This document shows, in pieces, positions 51,922-60,636 of a DNA stretch of 64,000 nucleotides. The notes beneath the pieces are model-generated. The model ran no database searches. It was not told the DNA's origin and saw only the letters and a list, made by a program, of their open reading frames with translations. The stretch's first letter is position 1. Every line of letters begins with the position of its first letter. The DNA comes from a virus. The position numbers and the translations under genes were made by a program. The stretch covers positions 1 through 64,000 of the IMG/VR virus record IMGVR_UViG_3300033978_000724. One strand, 5' to 3'.

Positions 51922-53490
51922 CTAATTAACCTCGACCCCATTCTGATCGACAGGTATTTCCACTAAATCAACCCCACCCACCTGACTCTCTACCTTCCCC
52001 AAAATAGTCGGCAAATCCAATCCCTCACTAATCCCCTTGGCTACAGACTGGGGAGTAAGTACACCATATTTAAGCAATAAGTCATACCAGGGAATTAAAT
52101 CAGTAGCCAATGGCGAGACTTCTTTTTTCTCTTCTAAATCAAAATTATCTGGCAACCATTTACCCTCTTTCAATAAAGATAAATATTGTTCTGTGTTGAT
52201 GATACCTTTATCGTTTAACCCTCTGTATAACTCCGCTTTAGCTAAGTCAATTTGTTTTTCTAGTACAGCAGAATTAACCTTAACCGTCCCGCCTTTACCT
52301 GGTTTGTTCTCCCATAACGCCCAGATATTAAATACCGACTGAATAGCTGACTCCTTGTTTTTTGCCATATTAACCAAGTTAGCTTCTGACGATGCAGTGT
52401 CACGACTAATCTCTGTGGCTGTGGCTGTGGCTGTCCTAGCATTACCAGTCTGAAACGCCAAAGTTTTTAACCTCATCGCCTCAATTAATTTATCAATGTC
52501 ATTCTGCATCGGACCGATAGCTTCAGGACCGGGTGAGATAAATGATGCCTCACAATTCTTGATGTACATATTGGAGCCAATAGTTATTTCTTCATCCCCT
52601 AAAGCACCCGGACTTAATTCTTTTATCTGAAGGAACGGACATAATTTGTGGATAAGGTCATCTTTATTACTTGATTTTTGGAATAGCTGTAATTCCATCT
52701 CAGCTAAATCATAGAGTGGAATAGGTGACACTAGCGGGTCCTGAGATAATCCTGTGAGAGAATAGACAACGATAGGCATAACTGGCAGGGAATATTTGCC
52801 GTCTTCTATTAACACAGGGGTTTCAGTGTCTTCTTCCTCCTGCCAGACCTGATACCATTGATCGCCGATTACCCGGTATTGTTCTACTACCTTTTCCCCA
52901 AATGGTCCGTCTTCTACTATTAAAGATTGCTCAATAGTTAACTGAGTGATTGGATTATCTCTTGATTGGAGATTAGGGTTCGTTCTAGCATTAGGAATAT
53001 CTTTTCTCTCTATCAATACTAAATAAGGTCGTCGTCCTAACTGTCTTGATTCATATAAGGTGCTAGGCGTTTCGGTAGGGTAATCTATTAGAATCAAACA
53101 AAATCCATGCTTTAAAGATGCAATATCAGCTTGTTGAAAAAAGACCTCAATACTATTCCCTTTACCATCTATATTGTCTTTATGTTCTAACAGTGACTCT
53201 AATACGTCTTCATTTAATACAAAGTTTAGGAACCCGGCTGTACTTTGGATTGAATCTCTAAATACATTACGAAAATAAGAGTTAGCTATTCGTTTATGAT
53301 ATTGATCGCTAGGCTCCCCTGACTCTCTAGGGAGATAACGCATAATTTTTTCGCCATTATAAATACCCTCAAGCGGAGAATACCAAACACTCCGACCCTC
53401 GTACATATCATCCACAAACTCTAATTTCTTGTGTATCTCACGATAAAATAGTGATTCATAATTGGGAAAATCTTTGTTAGTATCGCTCAT
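51922..53490 (-). CDS. Portal protein, DUF4055-like
   Basis: This 522-residue protein has the size and segment order of DUF4055-type portals: an N-terminal helical part, RIANSYFRNVFRDSIQSTAGFLN, a clip-stem middle, and ARTATATATEISRDTASSEANL with a C-terminal helix. It forms the ring through which DNA enters the head. It lies on the opposite strand and about 18 kb from the coat gene, an unusual order. The ATG has AAAAGGTTAT upstream. A strong terminator follows. Confidence 0.82.
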   Translation of the reverse strand: MSDTNKDFPNYESLFYREIHKKLEFVDDMYEGRSVWYSPLEGIYNGEKIMRYLPRESGEPSDQYHKRIANSYFRNVFRDSIQSTAGFLNFVLNEDVLESLLEHKDNIDGKGNSIEVFFQQADIASLKHGFCLILIDYPTETPSTLYESRQLGRRPYLVLIERKDIPNARTNPNLQSRDNPITQLTIEQSLIVEDGPFGEKVVEQYRVIGDQWYQVWQEEEDTETPVLIEDGKYSLPVMPIVVYSLTGLSQDPLVSPIPLYDLAEMELQLFQKSSNKDDLIHKLCPFLQIKELSPGALGDEEITIGSNMYIKNCEASFISPGPEAIGPMQNDIDKLIEAMRLKTLAFQTGNARTATATATEISRDTASSEANLVNMAKNKESAIQSVFNIWALWENKPGKGGTVKVNSAVLEKQIDLAKAELYRGLNDKGIINTEQYLSLLKEGKWLPDNFDLEEKKEVSPLATDLIPWYDLLLKYGVLTPQSVAKGISEGLDLPTILGKVESQVGGVDLVEIPVDQNGVEVN

Positions 53491-53541
53491 ATAACCTTTT
53501 TATGTATTATAATCATTGATAAATCATAACATTAAAACACT

Positions 53542-54348
53542 ATGGAAGAAAATCAAATAGCCGACGATTCTAACTTAGAAGAAGCACCCGCCGAGCGTTC
53601 CCTGGAGGAACAATTAGAAGTTACTAAATTGACGATGATCAAGGAGAGAAATAGAGGTAAACAGTTAGAAAAGGAAAATAAAGAGTTAAAAAGACAGCAG
53701 GACGCACAGCAGAAGCAGTTAGCTCAATTACAACAACAGTTTGAACTGTTTTCTTTGGGTGGTGATAAACCAGTTACTCCTGATGTTGTTACTCCACAAG
53801 AGAAAAGATCAGAATCTCCTGATTTGGCTTATCAACAAGCGGCTAAACAAGTAGTATCAGGATTGCAAAGAGAGAATGAAGAACTAAAAGCGGCGGCCGC
53901 TAATGAGAGAAAAGAGAGAAAAAATGCTGAATTAAAAAAAGCTATTTTCACTGAATTTGTAAAAGCGGGCGGTATTTTACCGAGCGATCCTCAAGTTCTG
54001 AATATGCAAAACTCAGATGATAGCCCCTATGAGAACGTTGAATTAAAAATAATGTCTTCTGTTAAAGAGGAAAACGATGAGATATTCTTTGTGGATAAAA
54101 ACGGGAACATAGAAACCGACGCTCAAGGAGTGCCTTTGACTATGGCGGGGAAAATGCAACGCATCCAACAGTCATTATCTTACAGCTCCTGTTTTAAATC
54201 TGATAATAATAATATAGGAATGGGAACACCAACGGGAACTAAAAATAATTATACAAAAGGTGCTTCGGTTCGTTCTGGTAAAGACATGGCAACCGGAAAA
54301 GTAAAGTTAGAGGATATTTTAAACGGAAAAGCTGTGATTAGAGATTAA
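53542..54348 (+). CDS. Putative scaffolding protein
   Basis: This 268-residue protein is acidic, then coiled coil (residues 22-75, with Lys/Glu/Gln and leucines in heptads), with a second helix at 100-135. The C-terminus is Gly/Asn/Lys-rich. Scaffolds have this composition and help coat proteins assemble. It lies between the divergent portal gene and the small terminase gene. The assignment is from composition and position. Confidence 0.75.
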   Translation: MEENQIADDSNLEEAPAERSLEEQLEVTKLTMIKERNRGKQLEKENKELKRQQDAQQKQLAQLQQQFELFSLGGDKPVTPDVVTPQEKRSESPDLAYQQAAKQVVSGLQRENEELKAAAANERKERKNAELKKAIFTEFVKAGGILPSDPQVLNMQNSDDSPYENVELKIMSSVKEENDEIFFVDKNGNIETDAQGVPLTMAGKMQRIQQSLSYSSCFKSDNNNIGMGTPTGTKNNYTKGASVRSGKDMATGKVKLEDILNGKAVIRD

Positions 54349-54385
54349 TATAATTATTAAGGAATAATAAACAGAAGGGGAAATA

Positions 54386-54895
54386 GTGGCTAAAGACCGC
54401 ATTAGAAAATGTGCGATATTACATTTCAAAAACCCGAAAATCTGGCATTACCAAAAGTTAGCCAGTCTTTTTGGTGTATCTATCGCCACTATTTCCCGTT
54501 GGGCTAATAGCAAAGAATGGCAGTCAATGTCAGAGGCTTTTCAGTTCGTTGATATTCATTCTCAGGATGTAGTCGATCAGGTCTGGCAGGATAAACACCT
54601 ACAGGAATTACAGGAGTGGCAAGATAAACAGAAAACTATTGCCAACTTTCAGACAGGTATAGTGATCCAGTTATGCCAGTTAACAGCAGACCTAATCAAA
54701 GAAGTGAAGGACGAAGAGGTGGCAGGACTTAGTAAATTAAAACAGATTGGTAATTTTAATTCCCTTGCATCGGCGATAGATAAACTCCAGAACAGAAGCA
54801 CAGAAGCGATGACTCAGGTATTAAGTATTGACAAGATATTAGAGGCGATAGATAACCCGGAACCTAAACAATTAGAGTTGGATTTTGGCGGGTAA
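54386..54895 (+). CDS. Putative terminase small subunit with clamp motif
   Basis: This 169-residue protein starts at a GTG after AAGGGGAAATA. The N-terminal 45 residues (YQKLASLFGVSIATISRWANS) are a helix-turn-helix like those of DNA-recognising small terminases. A long central helical region follows. It ends KQLELDFGG. QLELDF fits the hexapeptide form of the sliding-clamp motif, as in DinB or Hda. In phage T4 the clamp touches the packaging machine, so a link here is plausible. The large subunit gene is 4 kb away. Confidence 0.72.
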   Translation: MAKDRIRKCAILHFKNPKIWHYQKLASLFGVSIATISRWANSKEWQSMSEAFQFVDIHSQDVVDQVWQDKHLQELQEWQDKQKTIANFQTGIVIQLCQLTADLIKEVKDEEVAGLSKLKQIGNFNSLASAIDKLQNRSTEAMTQVLSIDKILEAIDNPEPKQLELDFGG

Positions 54896-54984
54896 TCAAA
54901 CCGCTTATATGGAGTGTGGAATTAAGCCATGCGACGCACTGAAGAAATATATGGCAGGTTAAATCACTGATCTAATTCTCGCTG

Positions 54985-55022
54985 GCCCGCCCTCCCGAAA
55001 CAGGACGGGCTTATTTTATTTT
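54985..55022 (+). terminator. Rho-independent terminator
   Basis: GCCCGCCCT pairs with AGGACGGGC (one mismatch) around an 8-nt loop, with a T-rich tail. It ends the scaffold-terminase unit. The 90 nt between the terminase stop and this hairpin hold nothing else that I can support. Confidence 0.82.
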
Positions 55023-55084
55023 TACCATGAAACCATTGAGAACAAAGGAACCCAAAAAAGATTTAAAATATCTTTGAAAATGTA

Positions 55085-55113
55085 TTGACAATTCAAAAGT
55101 ATTAATCTAGTAT
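55085..55113 (+). promoter_or_regulatory. Sigma70-type promoter
   Basis: TTGACA (55085-55090), a 17-nt spacer beginning ATTCAAAAGTATT, and TAGTAT (55108-55113). The same -35 and first spacer half recur before the genes at 63576 and, less exactly, 12563. It serves the gene at 55148. Confidence 0.75.
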
Positions 55114-55147
55114 AGGAAATGTAGATATTAAATACAAAGGACAAAAA

Positions 55148-55480
55148 ATGAAACCAACAATAGGAAGAGACGCTTTAGCAAATAAAGCCAAGAAATTAGA
55201 GAAATACTTGTCAAATAAAGGTATTAAAGTAATCCTGCTTAACCGCCTAAAATCTATTCACGGTCCCGATGATGACATCATTGAGTTAGACATAGAGAAG
55301 ACATCTCACCTTCGGCTGTTGGCATCGGACCACAACCCAGGCAAATTTGAATTGATTGGGATTGCTAGGTTGATTGAAAGAAATCAACTTACAGGCAATT
55401 TCTGGAACTTACTGGACGGACTAGACAAGAATATTCTTTTGCCTGAATGTCCTGAACCAGATGATCAATACAACTTCTAG
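55148..55480 (+). CDS. Small hypothetical protein
   Basis: This 110-residue protein starts at an ATG after TACAAAGGACAAAAA and the promoter at 55085. Residues 8-30 form a helix (NKAKKLEKYLSNKGIKVILL); the C-terminus is acidic (ECPEPDDQYNF). No family is recognised. Confidence 0.75.
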   Translation: MKPTIGRDALANKAKKLEKYLSNKGIKVILLNRLKSIHGPDDDIIELDIEKTSHLRLLASDHNPGKFELIGIARLIERNQLTGNFWNLLDGLDKNILLPECPEPDDQYNF

Positions 55481-55492
55481 CAGGTATATCAC

Positions 55493-55513
55493 CCGGACCC
55501 TCACCCGGTCCGG
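55493..55513 (+). promoter_or_regulatory. GC-rich hairpin between genes
   Basis: CCGGACC pairs perfectly with GGTCCGG around a 7-nt loop. It lacks a T-run, so it is more likely an attenuator or RNA-stability element than a full terminator. It lies 16 nt before the ATG at 55530. Confidence 0.5.
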
Positions 55514-55529
55514 TATTCACTAATAAAAT

Positions 55530-55724
55530 ATGAAAAAGAAAACAGAAAACCGTGGGGGACCCCGCCCCAACTCTGGAGCCAAAAAGAAAGGCTCCGCCGC
55601 TAGAGTGAAAGTATCCTTCACCCTAGAGCCGGAGTGTAAAGAGTTTTTAAGTAGTTTAGCTTTAGATCAGGGGGTAACTAGGTCTGATTGGCTTAACCAA
55701 TTAATAAGAGAATTGATGGAATGA
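55530..55724 (+). CDS. Small ribbon-helix-helix-like protein
   Basis: This 64-residue protein opens KKTENRGGPRPNSGAKKKG, the Arg/Gly/Pro start common to phage DNA-binding proteins (GGxRPxSGxKK). RVKVSFTLEPECKEFLSSLALD and TRSDWLNQLIRELM give the strand and two helices of a ribbon-helix-helix fold. It probably regulates its own or the neighbouring methyltransferase unit. It ends at a strong hairpin. Confidence 0.72.
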   Translation: MKKKTENRGGPRPNSGAKKKGSAARVKVSFTLEPECKEFLSSLALDQGVTRSDWLNQLIRELME

Positions 55725-55728
55725 TTTT

Positions 55729-55758
55729 AATAACGACTAGGGGGACCTGGTCGTTATT
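55729..55758. terminator. Bidirectional terminator
   Basis: AATAACGACTAGG pairs with CCTGGTCGTTATT around a 4-nt loop, between convergent genes. Confidence 0.87.
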
Positions 55759-55761
55759 TGT

Positions 55762-56811
55762 TTATGTCAACCATTGCTCAATAACTGCTTTAGCCACTTC
55801 ATACATCATTTTTGGCGGTACTGACATTCCTATAATGTATTTGCCTATTTTGTCGTTTCTTGCTTGGTAATCGTCGGGGAAGGAGCCTAGGCGTTTCCAT
55901 TCTCTGAAAGTTAGTCTTCTAGGACTGCTCCAGTGTTTGAATGAATCATAGGCAGAGGCTAAAGTGTAAGATGGTTTTTTGCTGTTTAACTTGACATGGT
56001 GAAATAATTTTCTCTTGGTCTCTCCGTTTCGTGTTACTCCAAACGAATAGTCTTCTCCTTCTTCTGTTAAATGCCAGTATTTTTTGTCGTAGTTACTTGA
56101 GAATAGCGTTTCTTCTATCTCATCCTGAGTCAAAACCTGTAAATCACTAGTAGCCTCACCCGCACTAATCCACCTATGTTTAGGATTTAATACCAACTTG
56201 TCAACAGAAATATCATTCCGAATAGCAATAAAAAATACCCGTTCTCTCTTTTGGGGAACCCCACAGTCAGCAGCATTAACAAGAAATAATTGTGGTCTAT
56301 AACCAATCTCTTTGTATCGGTCAAATACCATCTTGACATAACCTTTGGCGTTACCTTGAATCATTCCTTTGACGTTTTCTGCAATAGATACTTTAGGTCT
56401 TAATCGGTCAACTAAGTCCAGATAGTCAAAGAATAAATCATCTAATACCTGAACGGATTGCCCTTCTCTAAACTTCTTTCTCTTGCCCCAATCTTTTTCC
56501 CTATTCCCTGCCATAGAAAAAGCAGAACACGGCGGGGAACCATCCAATATGTCTAACTCATATAATTCTTGTGGTAAGTTTTTTTTTAATAAGTCTTTAA
56601 TAGGACAAAGAAAATAGTATTTAGGATGGTGATTGAGTTTGTAGTGATATGCCATCTCTGGATCAATATCATTAGCACCTATCATCTGACAGCCCGCTAA
56701 TTTATAGCCCATGGTGCTGCCACCACCACAGGCAAAAGTAGAAAATACTTTTATGTCTTTTTGGGGTACTGATTTTAAATCAGTCAAAAACCATGCGTGA
56801 GGATTAGTCAT
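55762..56811 (-). CDS. Second DNA cytosine-5 methyltransferase
   Basis: This 349-residue enzyme starts at the ATG overlapping the ParB-like gene's stop by 8 nt; the longer frame to 56862 uses a TTG inside that gene and is less likely. Motif I is FSTFACGGGSTMGYK, motif IV GSPPCSAFSMAG with the catalytic Cys, motif VI AENVKGM, motif VIII QKRERVFFIAI. It is diverged from the methyltransferase at 26242 (PPC versus PCQ), so it probably has another target. It lies in a two-gene unit with the ParB-like protein. Confidence 0.92.
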   Translation of the reverse strand: MTNPHAWFLTDLKSVPQKDIKVFSTFACGGGSTMGYKLAGCQMIGANDIDPEMAYHYKLNHHPKYYFLCPIKDLLKKNLPQELYELDILDGSPPCSAFSMAGNREKDWGKRKKFREGQSVQVLDDLFFDYLDLVDRLRPKVSIAENVKGMIQGNAKGYVKMVFDRYKEIGYRPQLFLVNAADCGVPQKRERVFFIAIRNDISVDKLVLNPKHRWISAGEATSDLQVLTQDEIEETLFSSNYDKKYWHLTEEGEDYSFGVTRNGETKRKLFHHVKLNSKKPSYTLASAYDSFKHWSSPRRLTFREWKRLGSFPDDYQARNDKIGKYIIGMSVPPKMMYEVAKAVIEQWLT

Positions 56812-57433
56812 TGTATTCAAAACCACACTTAGGACATTGATGATTAAAACTAAAAGAATCAACGTCTATTTCCTTTGTGACTCCTTCTTTTTGTTCTTTT
56901 GGTTCCATGCCTTCTGGTTCGGCATCTCTTTCATACTCTGCCTCTGGTACGAAGGTCTCACTATTATATTCACTCTCAACCACCTCAATCCCCACCGTCT
57001 GACTTTCCAACTCCATCAATAACTTATCTAACTCCTCCCGACCATAACCAGTAGCATCAATATCATCCTGAAACCGTGTCAGTTCTTTTAACAACTTCTC
57101 AATATCATATTCACCCTCAGCGGATTTATTATCTAATAACCTAGCCTTATCAGCTACATCCGGTGACACATCTACTATTATCGCAGGGACGACCGGCCAA
57201 CCTTTTTGGATAGCCGCTTCTAAACGACCATGACCTTTGATAATAGACATATCCCTTTTATTCGCCACAACAGGCTGATCGAACCCGGTCAAATCAATTG
57301 ATCTTTTTAGTAATTCTATTTGTGATTGTGGATGTTTTTTTGCATTCAATAGGTAAAGTTTTAATTCCTCTACGGGTACTAACTTTATCTCAGTAGGTAT
57401 TTGATTGGGGTCAAATTGTTTTATTTTCTTCAC
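56804..57433 (-). CDS. ParB-like nuclease-fold protein with zinc tail
   Basis: This 209-residue protein starts at a GTG. Residues about 16-95 are a ParB/Sulfiredoxin-type domain: IKLVPVEELKLY, then SIIKGHGRLEAAIQKGW with the G-H-G-R motif. The middle is acidic. It ends HQCPKCGFEYND, a half zinc ribbon with one C-x-x-C visible. Genes of this type often sit next to phage methyltransferases and may help target or regulate modification. It overlaps the methyltransferase gene by 8 nt. Confidence 0.86.
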   Translation of the reverse strand: MKKIKQFDPNQIPTEIKLVPVEELKLYLLNAKKHPQSQIELLKRSIDLTGFDQPVVANKRDMSIIKGHGRLEAAIQKGWPVVPAIIVDVSPDVADKARLLDNKSAEGEYDIEKLLKELTRFQDDIDATGYGREELDKLLMELESQTVGIEVVESEYNSETFVPEAEYERDAEPEGMEPKEQKEGVTKEIDVDSFSFNHQCPKCGFEYND

Positions 57434-57584
57434 TGTTTCTTGTTATTAAAAACTGTTTTTTATTCTAGCAGATTGAATCGCAATTACGATATTTATGGTA
57501 AAATATTTATATAAAAATTCCCCTCGCTGGTTGGTACTGGAATACCGGGACCACAGGGGATGTAACCTAAATGGAGAGGTCACA

Positions 57585-58214
57585 ATGAGTAATTTATCAT
57601 ATCAAGGAAACAGTATAACCCAAAGAGATGGCGACGGGTATGTCAACGCTACCCAAATGGCAAAAGCTAATGATGCAAGGTTTGACAACTGGATCGCAAC
57701 CGAAAATGCTAAGGAATACCTGAAAGCCTTGCAGGAGTCTGATCTCCTGGAAATTCAGGAAAACAATAAAACCCTTATTGTTGTAGAGTCCAAAGGTTTT
57801 CCTGCTATTAAAACTATGTGGGTTCATCCTCTCGTTGCGATAGCCTTCGCTCAGTGGATTAGTCCAAGGTTTCATGTTTGGTGTAACCAGCATATTAAGA
57901 CGTTACTAGAAACAGGTAAAACCACAACAGGCAAGTTTAAGCACAATCTTGAATGGTATGACCGCCTACTTTACTACAAAGCTAGGACAAAAATAGAAGT
58001 TGGTTATTTCTCAATCTTTGAAGAATTAAACAATTCAATCATCAGCGAATTAGAACACTCTGGTTATACCTTGCCACTAGGTTCTGTCCCTGATATTAGC
58101 GTTGGACAATGTTTTTGTAATTACCTCAGAAGTATTGGCTATAACCTAGAGAAAATAACCAAACTTTATACTCATTATTATCCTGATGGACGGGTTATTT
58201 GCCAAGTTATCTAG
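57585..58214 (+). CDS. KilA-N domain protein
   Basis: This 209-residue protein starts at the ATG after GGAGAGGTCACA; a longer in-frame start at 57495 is not needed. Residues about 10-110 are the KilA-N DNA-binding domain: DGYVNATQMAKANDARFDNW and WVHPLVAIAFAQWISPRFHVW. The C-terminal 100 residues are unrecognised. KilA-N proteins act as phage antirepressors or regulators. The leader holds a hairpin with CCCCT-AGGGG and GGTA-TACC pairs at 57516-57560. Confidence 0.88.
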   Translation: MSNLSYQGNSITQRDGDGYVNATQMAKANDARFDNWIATENAKEYLKALQESDLLEIQENNKTLIVVESKGFPAIKTMWVHPLVAIAFAQWISPRFHVWCNQHIKTLLETGKTTTGKFKHNLEWYDRLLYYKARTKIEVGYFSIFEELNNSIISELEHSGYTLPLGSVPDISVGQCFCNYLRSIGYNLEKITKLYTHYYPDGRVICQVI

Positions 58215-58293
58215 GGCGGTCGCAATCTTAGCATTTCAACCCGGTGGAGTAGAAATATTTGGGCAAAAGTACGAGGCGAAGCTAACAAAATAA

Positions 58294-58366
58294 TGCGTCT
58301 TACTGGAATCGAACCAGCCTTAAGGTGAATTATGAGTTCACTGCCTCCCCAATCGGCCAAAAACGC
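58294..58366 (-). tRNA. tRNA with CAU anticodon (Met or Ile2)
   Basis: The 73-nt sequence folds fully. Acceptor GCGTTTT pairs with AAGACGC, D stem GCC with GGC, anticodon stem GTGAA with TTCAC around loop CTCATAA, and T stem GCTGG with CCAGT around TTCGATT. The discriminator base is A and CCA is not encoded. The anticodon CAU serves Met, or Ile (AUA) if modified to lysidine. The 9-nt D loop GATTGGGGA carries the usual GG. It lies between the KilA-N and RuvC-like genes. Confidence 0.93.
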
Positions 58367-58387
58367 TAATGAGATTATTATACCTTG

Positions 58388-58855
58388 TTACGCCACATCT
58401 CTCAAATAAATCAGCAACCCATAATGAGCAATACATAAAGCATCTGCCATGCCATCATGTTGCTTCCTACATCTTGGTAAAATCAAATTAACCTGCGGAT
58501 AACGTCTGGTACAGAAATCTATCGCCGCATCTTTATCTTTAGCCGTACCACTCAATACCGATCCTTTCCACTTCTGAGGTGTTACTAATTCTAACGGTAT
58601 TCCCGCTCCCATCACCGCACCTAACACCATGCCGTAACCTTTGCCAAAAGAAAAAGTAGAAGCGACTCCCTGTCCTGGCATAGAATGAACCTGCTCTGAT
58701 ATTACTAACTCAACTTTATGACTTCTTAATGTCTCAATCAACGCCGAAACATTAATATCTTTACCAGAAATAGGAATAGGATAAGTAAACGCCTTATTGC
58801 CATCTATAATAGCTATTCCACCCTTCAAACCTGGATCAATTCCACATATAATCAT
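58388..58855 (-). CDS. RuvC-like Holliday junction nuclease
   Basis: This 155-residue RNase H-fold enzyme has the RuvC layout: ICGIDPGLKGGIAI with the first catalytic Asp7, VISEQVHSMPGQGV with Glu54, and HDGMADALCIAHY with the last acidic residues. Such phage enzymes resolve branched DNA before packaging. It lies just upstream of, and divergent from, the large terminase gene, which fits that job. The length is normal. Confidence 0.88.
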   Translation of the reverse strand: MIICGIDPGLKGGIAIIDGNKAFTYPIPISGKDINVSALIETLRSHKVELVISEQVHSMPGQGVASTFSFGKGYGMVLGAVMGAGIPLELVTPQKWKGSVLSGTAKDKDAAIDFCTRRYPQVNLILPRCRKQHDGMADALCIAHYGLLIYLRDVA

Positions 58856-58890
58856 AGATATATTTTAACTAATTAATTTCTATAATTATA

Positions 58891-60360
58891 ATGCAGAAAT
58901 CTTCACGATCAACAAAAGAACTATTAACGCCATTAACTACCGCATCAGCTACCAGGTTTTTAAAGAATAAAATAAAATCATCTGATACTAAAGAGAAATT
59001 ATCATGGGTAGATTTTGCTAAGAAATGCCAGATACGGTCGGGGCGTGAGTTAATACCATTCACCCCGTATGATTGGCAGGAGCAGTTTTTAGAACAAATA
59101 GAAAAACATTCTGGTATCGTTTTATGCAAATCAAGGCAATTAGGAGCCACAGAATTTATTGGCAACTGGTTATTATGGCAGGCATCAAACGATCCTGGTT
59201 TCGTTGCAGTGGTATTCTCCAAAACTCAATCAGACTCTAGTGACATCGCCAAGCGAGTAAGAGATATGATTGTCACCTATCCTGACTTAGCATTTGAAAC
59301 TAACAACCAAAAAGATTTAAAATTATTGAATGGTGGCAGGATTATCTTTAAAGCATCAACACCTAACGCCGCCCGTGGTATTCCTTCGGTGGCAGTAGTA
59401 GTATTTGATGAATGTGCTTTTGTGGAAGGGGTAGAAACGATATACGCATCAGCACAGCCCGCTACTTCTATGTTAGGTGATAAAGCTAAGACAATATTAA
59501 TGAGTACCCCAAATGGTCAACAAGGTTTCTATTGGGAGATGTTACGAGAGGGGAACGAATCAGAAGAAATATTAAATATTTGCCGAGGCATCAGGACAGG
59601 AGAATTACCACCTGTCCTGTATTGGTCTGACAATCATTGGTGCAAGTTTTTTGTACACTGGAAATCTCACCCGGTTTATGCCTCTGATGAGAATTACTTA
59701 CAGAAAGTGAAGGACAGGCAGAAATTAACCGACGCTCAATTACAGAGAGAATATGACCTAAACTTTGAGGAAGCAGTAAACGCACTCTATCCACAGGAAT
59801 TAGTATTAAGAGGTGCTAGAGGCGTATTCCAGAACGCTATGCAAGGTAGAAAATACATAGCCGGCATTGATCCGGCATTTGGTGGTTCTGATTATTTCTG
59901 CTTGACTATTTGGGATGTTAGTTTTAATCCATACCAATTAGTCAGGATGTACCGAGAGAATAATAAGAGTAAGGATTATAACTTAGTGAACACGGTACAG
60001 ATATTAAGTCAATATCGCCCGTCTGTTGTGGGGGTGGAAAGTAATTCAGGCGGGCGGTTAATACTTGAGGATTTAATAAACAAGATGCCATGGTGCAAGA
60101 TTGAGGCTGTGAACACCACTGAATCATCTAAGATTGTCGCCACGGATAGATTATTATTACTATTGGAGCGTGATCAGGTGATCTACCCGGATTGTGAGTT
60201 AAAATCTGAACTACTCAACTTTAGGGAATCAATCAATGGTACCAGGAGAAAAAGAGAGGCAATAGCTGGTCATGATGATACTGTCATGAGTTCTGCTATT
60301 GCCTTTAGTGTGTTCTCTATTCCTTTCTTTGATGCTGGAATAGGAACGGTTAGATACTAA
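58891..60360 (+). CDS. Terminase large subunit
   Basis: This 489-residue packaging motor and nuclease has an adenine-binding region (TPYDWQEQFLEQ), a Walker A-like CKSRQLGATEF at residue 79, and Walker B VAVVVFDECAF near 166. The nuclease domain shows AGIDPAFGGSDYF, VGVESNSGG and GHDDTVMSSAIAF with the expected acidic residues. No clear ribosome site precedes the ATG. The small-subunit candidate lies 4 kb upstream rather than adjacent. Confidence 0.94.
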   Translation: MQKSSRSTKELLTPLTTASATRFLKNKIKSSDTKEKLSWVDFAKKCQIRSGRELIPFTPYDWQEQFLEQIEKHSGIVLCKSRQLGATEFIGNWLLWQASNDPGFVAVVFSKTQSDSSDIAKRVRDMIVTYPDLAFETNNQKDLKLLNGGRIIFKASTPNAARGIPSVAVVVFDECAFVEGVETIYASAQPATSMLGDKAKTILMSTPNGQQGFYWEMLREGNESEEILNICRGIRTGELPPVLYWSDNHWCKFFVHWKSHPVYASDENYLQKVKDRQKLTDAQLQREYDLNFEEAVNALYPQELVLRGARGVFQNAMQGRKYIAGIDPAFGGSDYFCLTIWDVSFNPYQLVRMYRENNKSKDYNLVNTVQILSQYRPSVVGVESNSGGRLILEDLINKMPWCKIEAVNTTESSKIVATDRLLLLLERDQVIYPDCELKSELLNFRESINGTRRKREAIAGHDDTVMSSAIAFSVFSIPFFDAGIGTVRY

Positions 60361-60381
60361 ACGAATCTCTCAGGATAGGCT

Positions 60382-60402
60382 CTCTTTGCTTGCTCCAAAG
60401 AG
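60382..60402. terminator. Possible terminator hairpin
   Basis: CTCTTTG pairs with CAAAGAG around a 7-nt loop after the terminase stop, and an outer AGGATA-TATCCT pair may extend it. The T-run is short, so termination is uncertain. Confidence 0.45.
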
Positions 60403-60414
60403 AAAAGTTTTATC

Positions 60415-60636
60415 CTATTTGGTTAAATTGACTCCGTTTAAACCGTTCACTACCATGTTGCTTAGTTCTTTTAGCACAATACAACTAAGCTCCGCCTCTG
60501 ACGAAGAGGCTATTATTTTTTTTGTCATTTCCTCGTCTTGTAAAAACTGTGAAACCATTTCCTTCTTTTCTTCAAAGGTAAGGCAATGCTCCTCACATAT
60601 ATTTTCGTAAGCTATTTTTAATTGCTGTCTATCCAT
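60415..60636 (-). CDS. Small acidic helical protein
   Basis: This 73-residue protein starts at an ATG after GAGGGAAAA. It is largely helical and acidic (KKEMVSQFLQDEEMTKKIIASS). It is the last of four - strand genes starting at 61587. The function is unknown. Confidence 0.7.
   Translation of the reverse strand: MDRQQLKIAYENICEEHCLTFEEKKEMVSQFLQDEEMTKKIIASSSEAELSCIVLKELSNMVVNGLNGVNLTK

Noticed and set aside
54909-54962. 17-codon ORF after the small terminase
   Set aside because: Too short, no ribosome site, and no sign of conservation can be judged.
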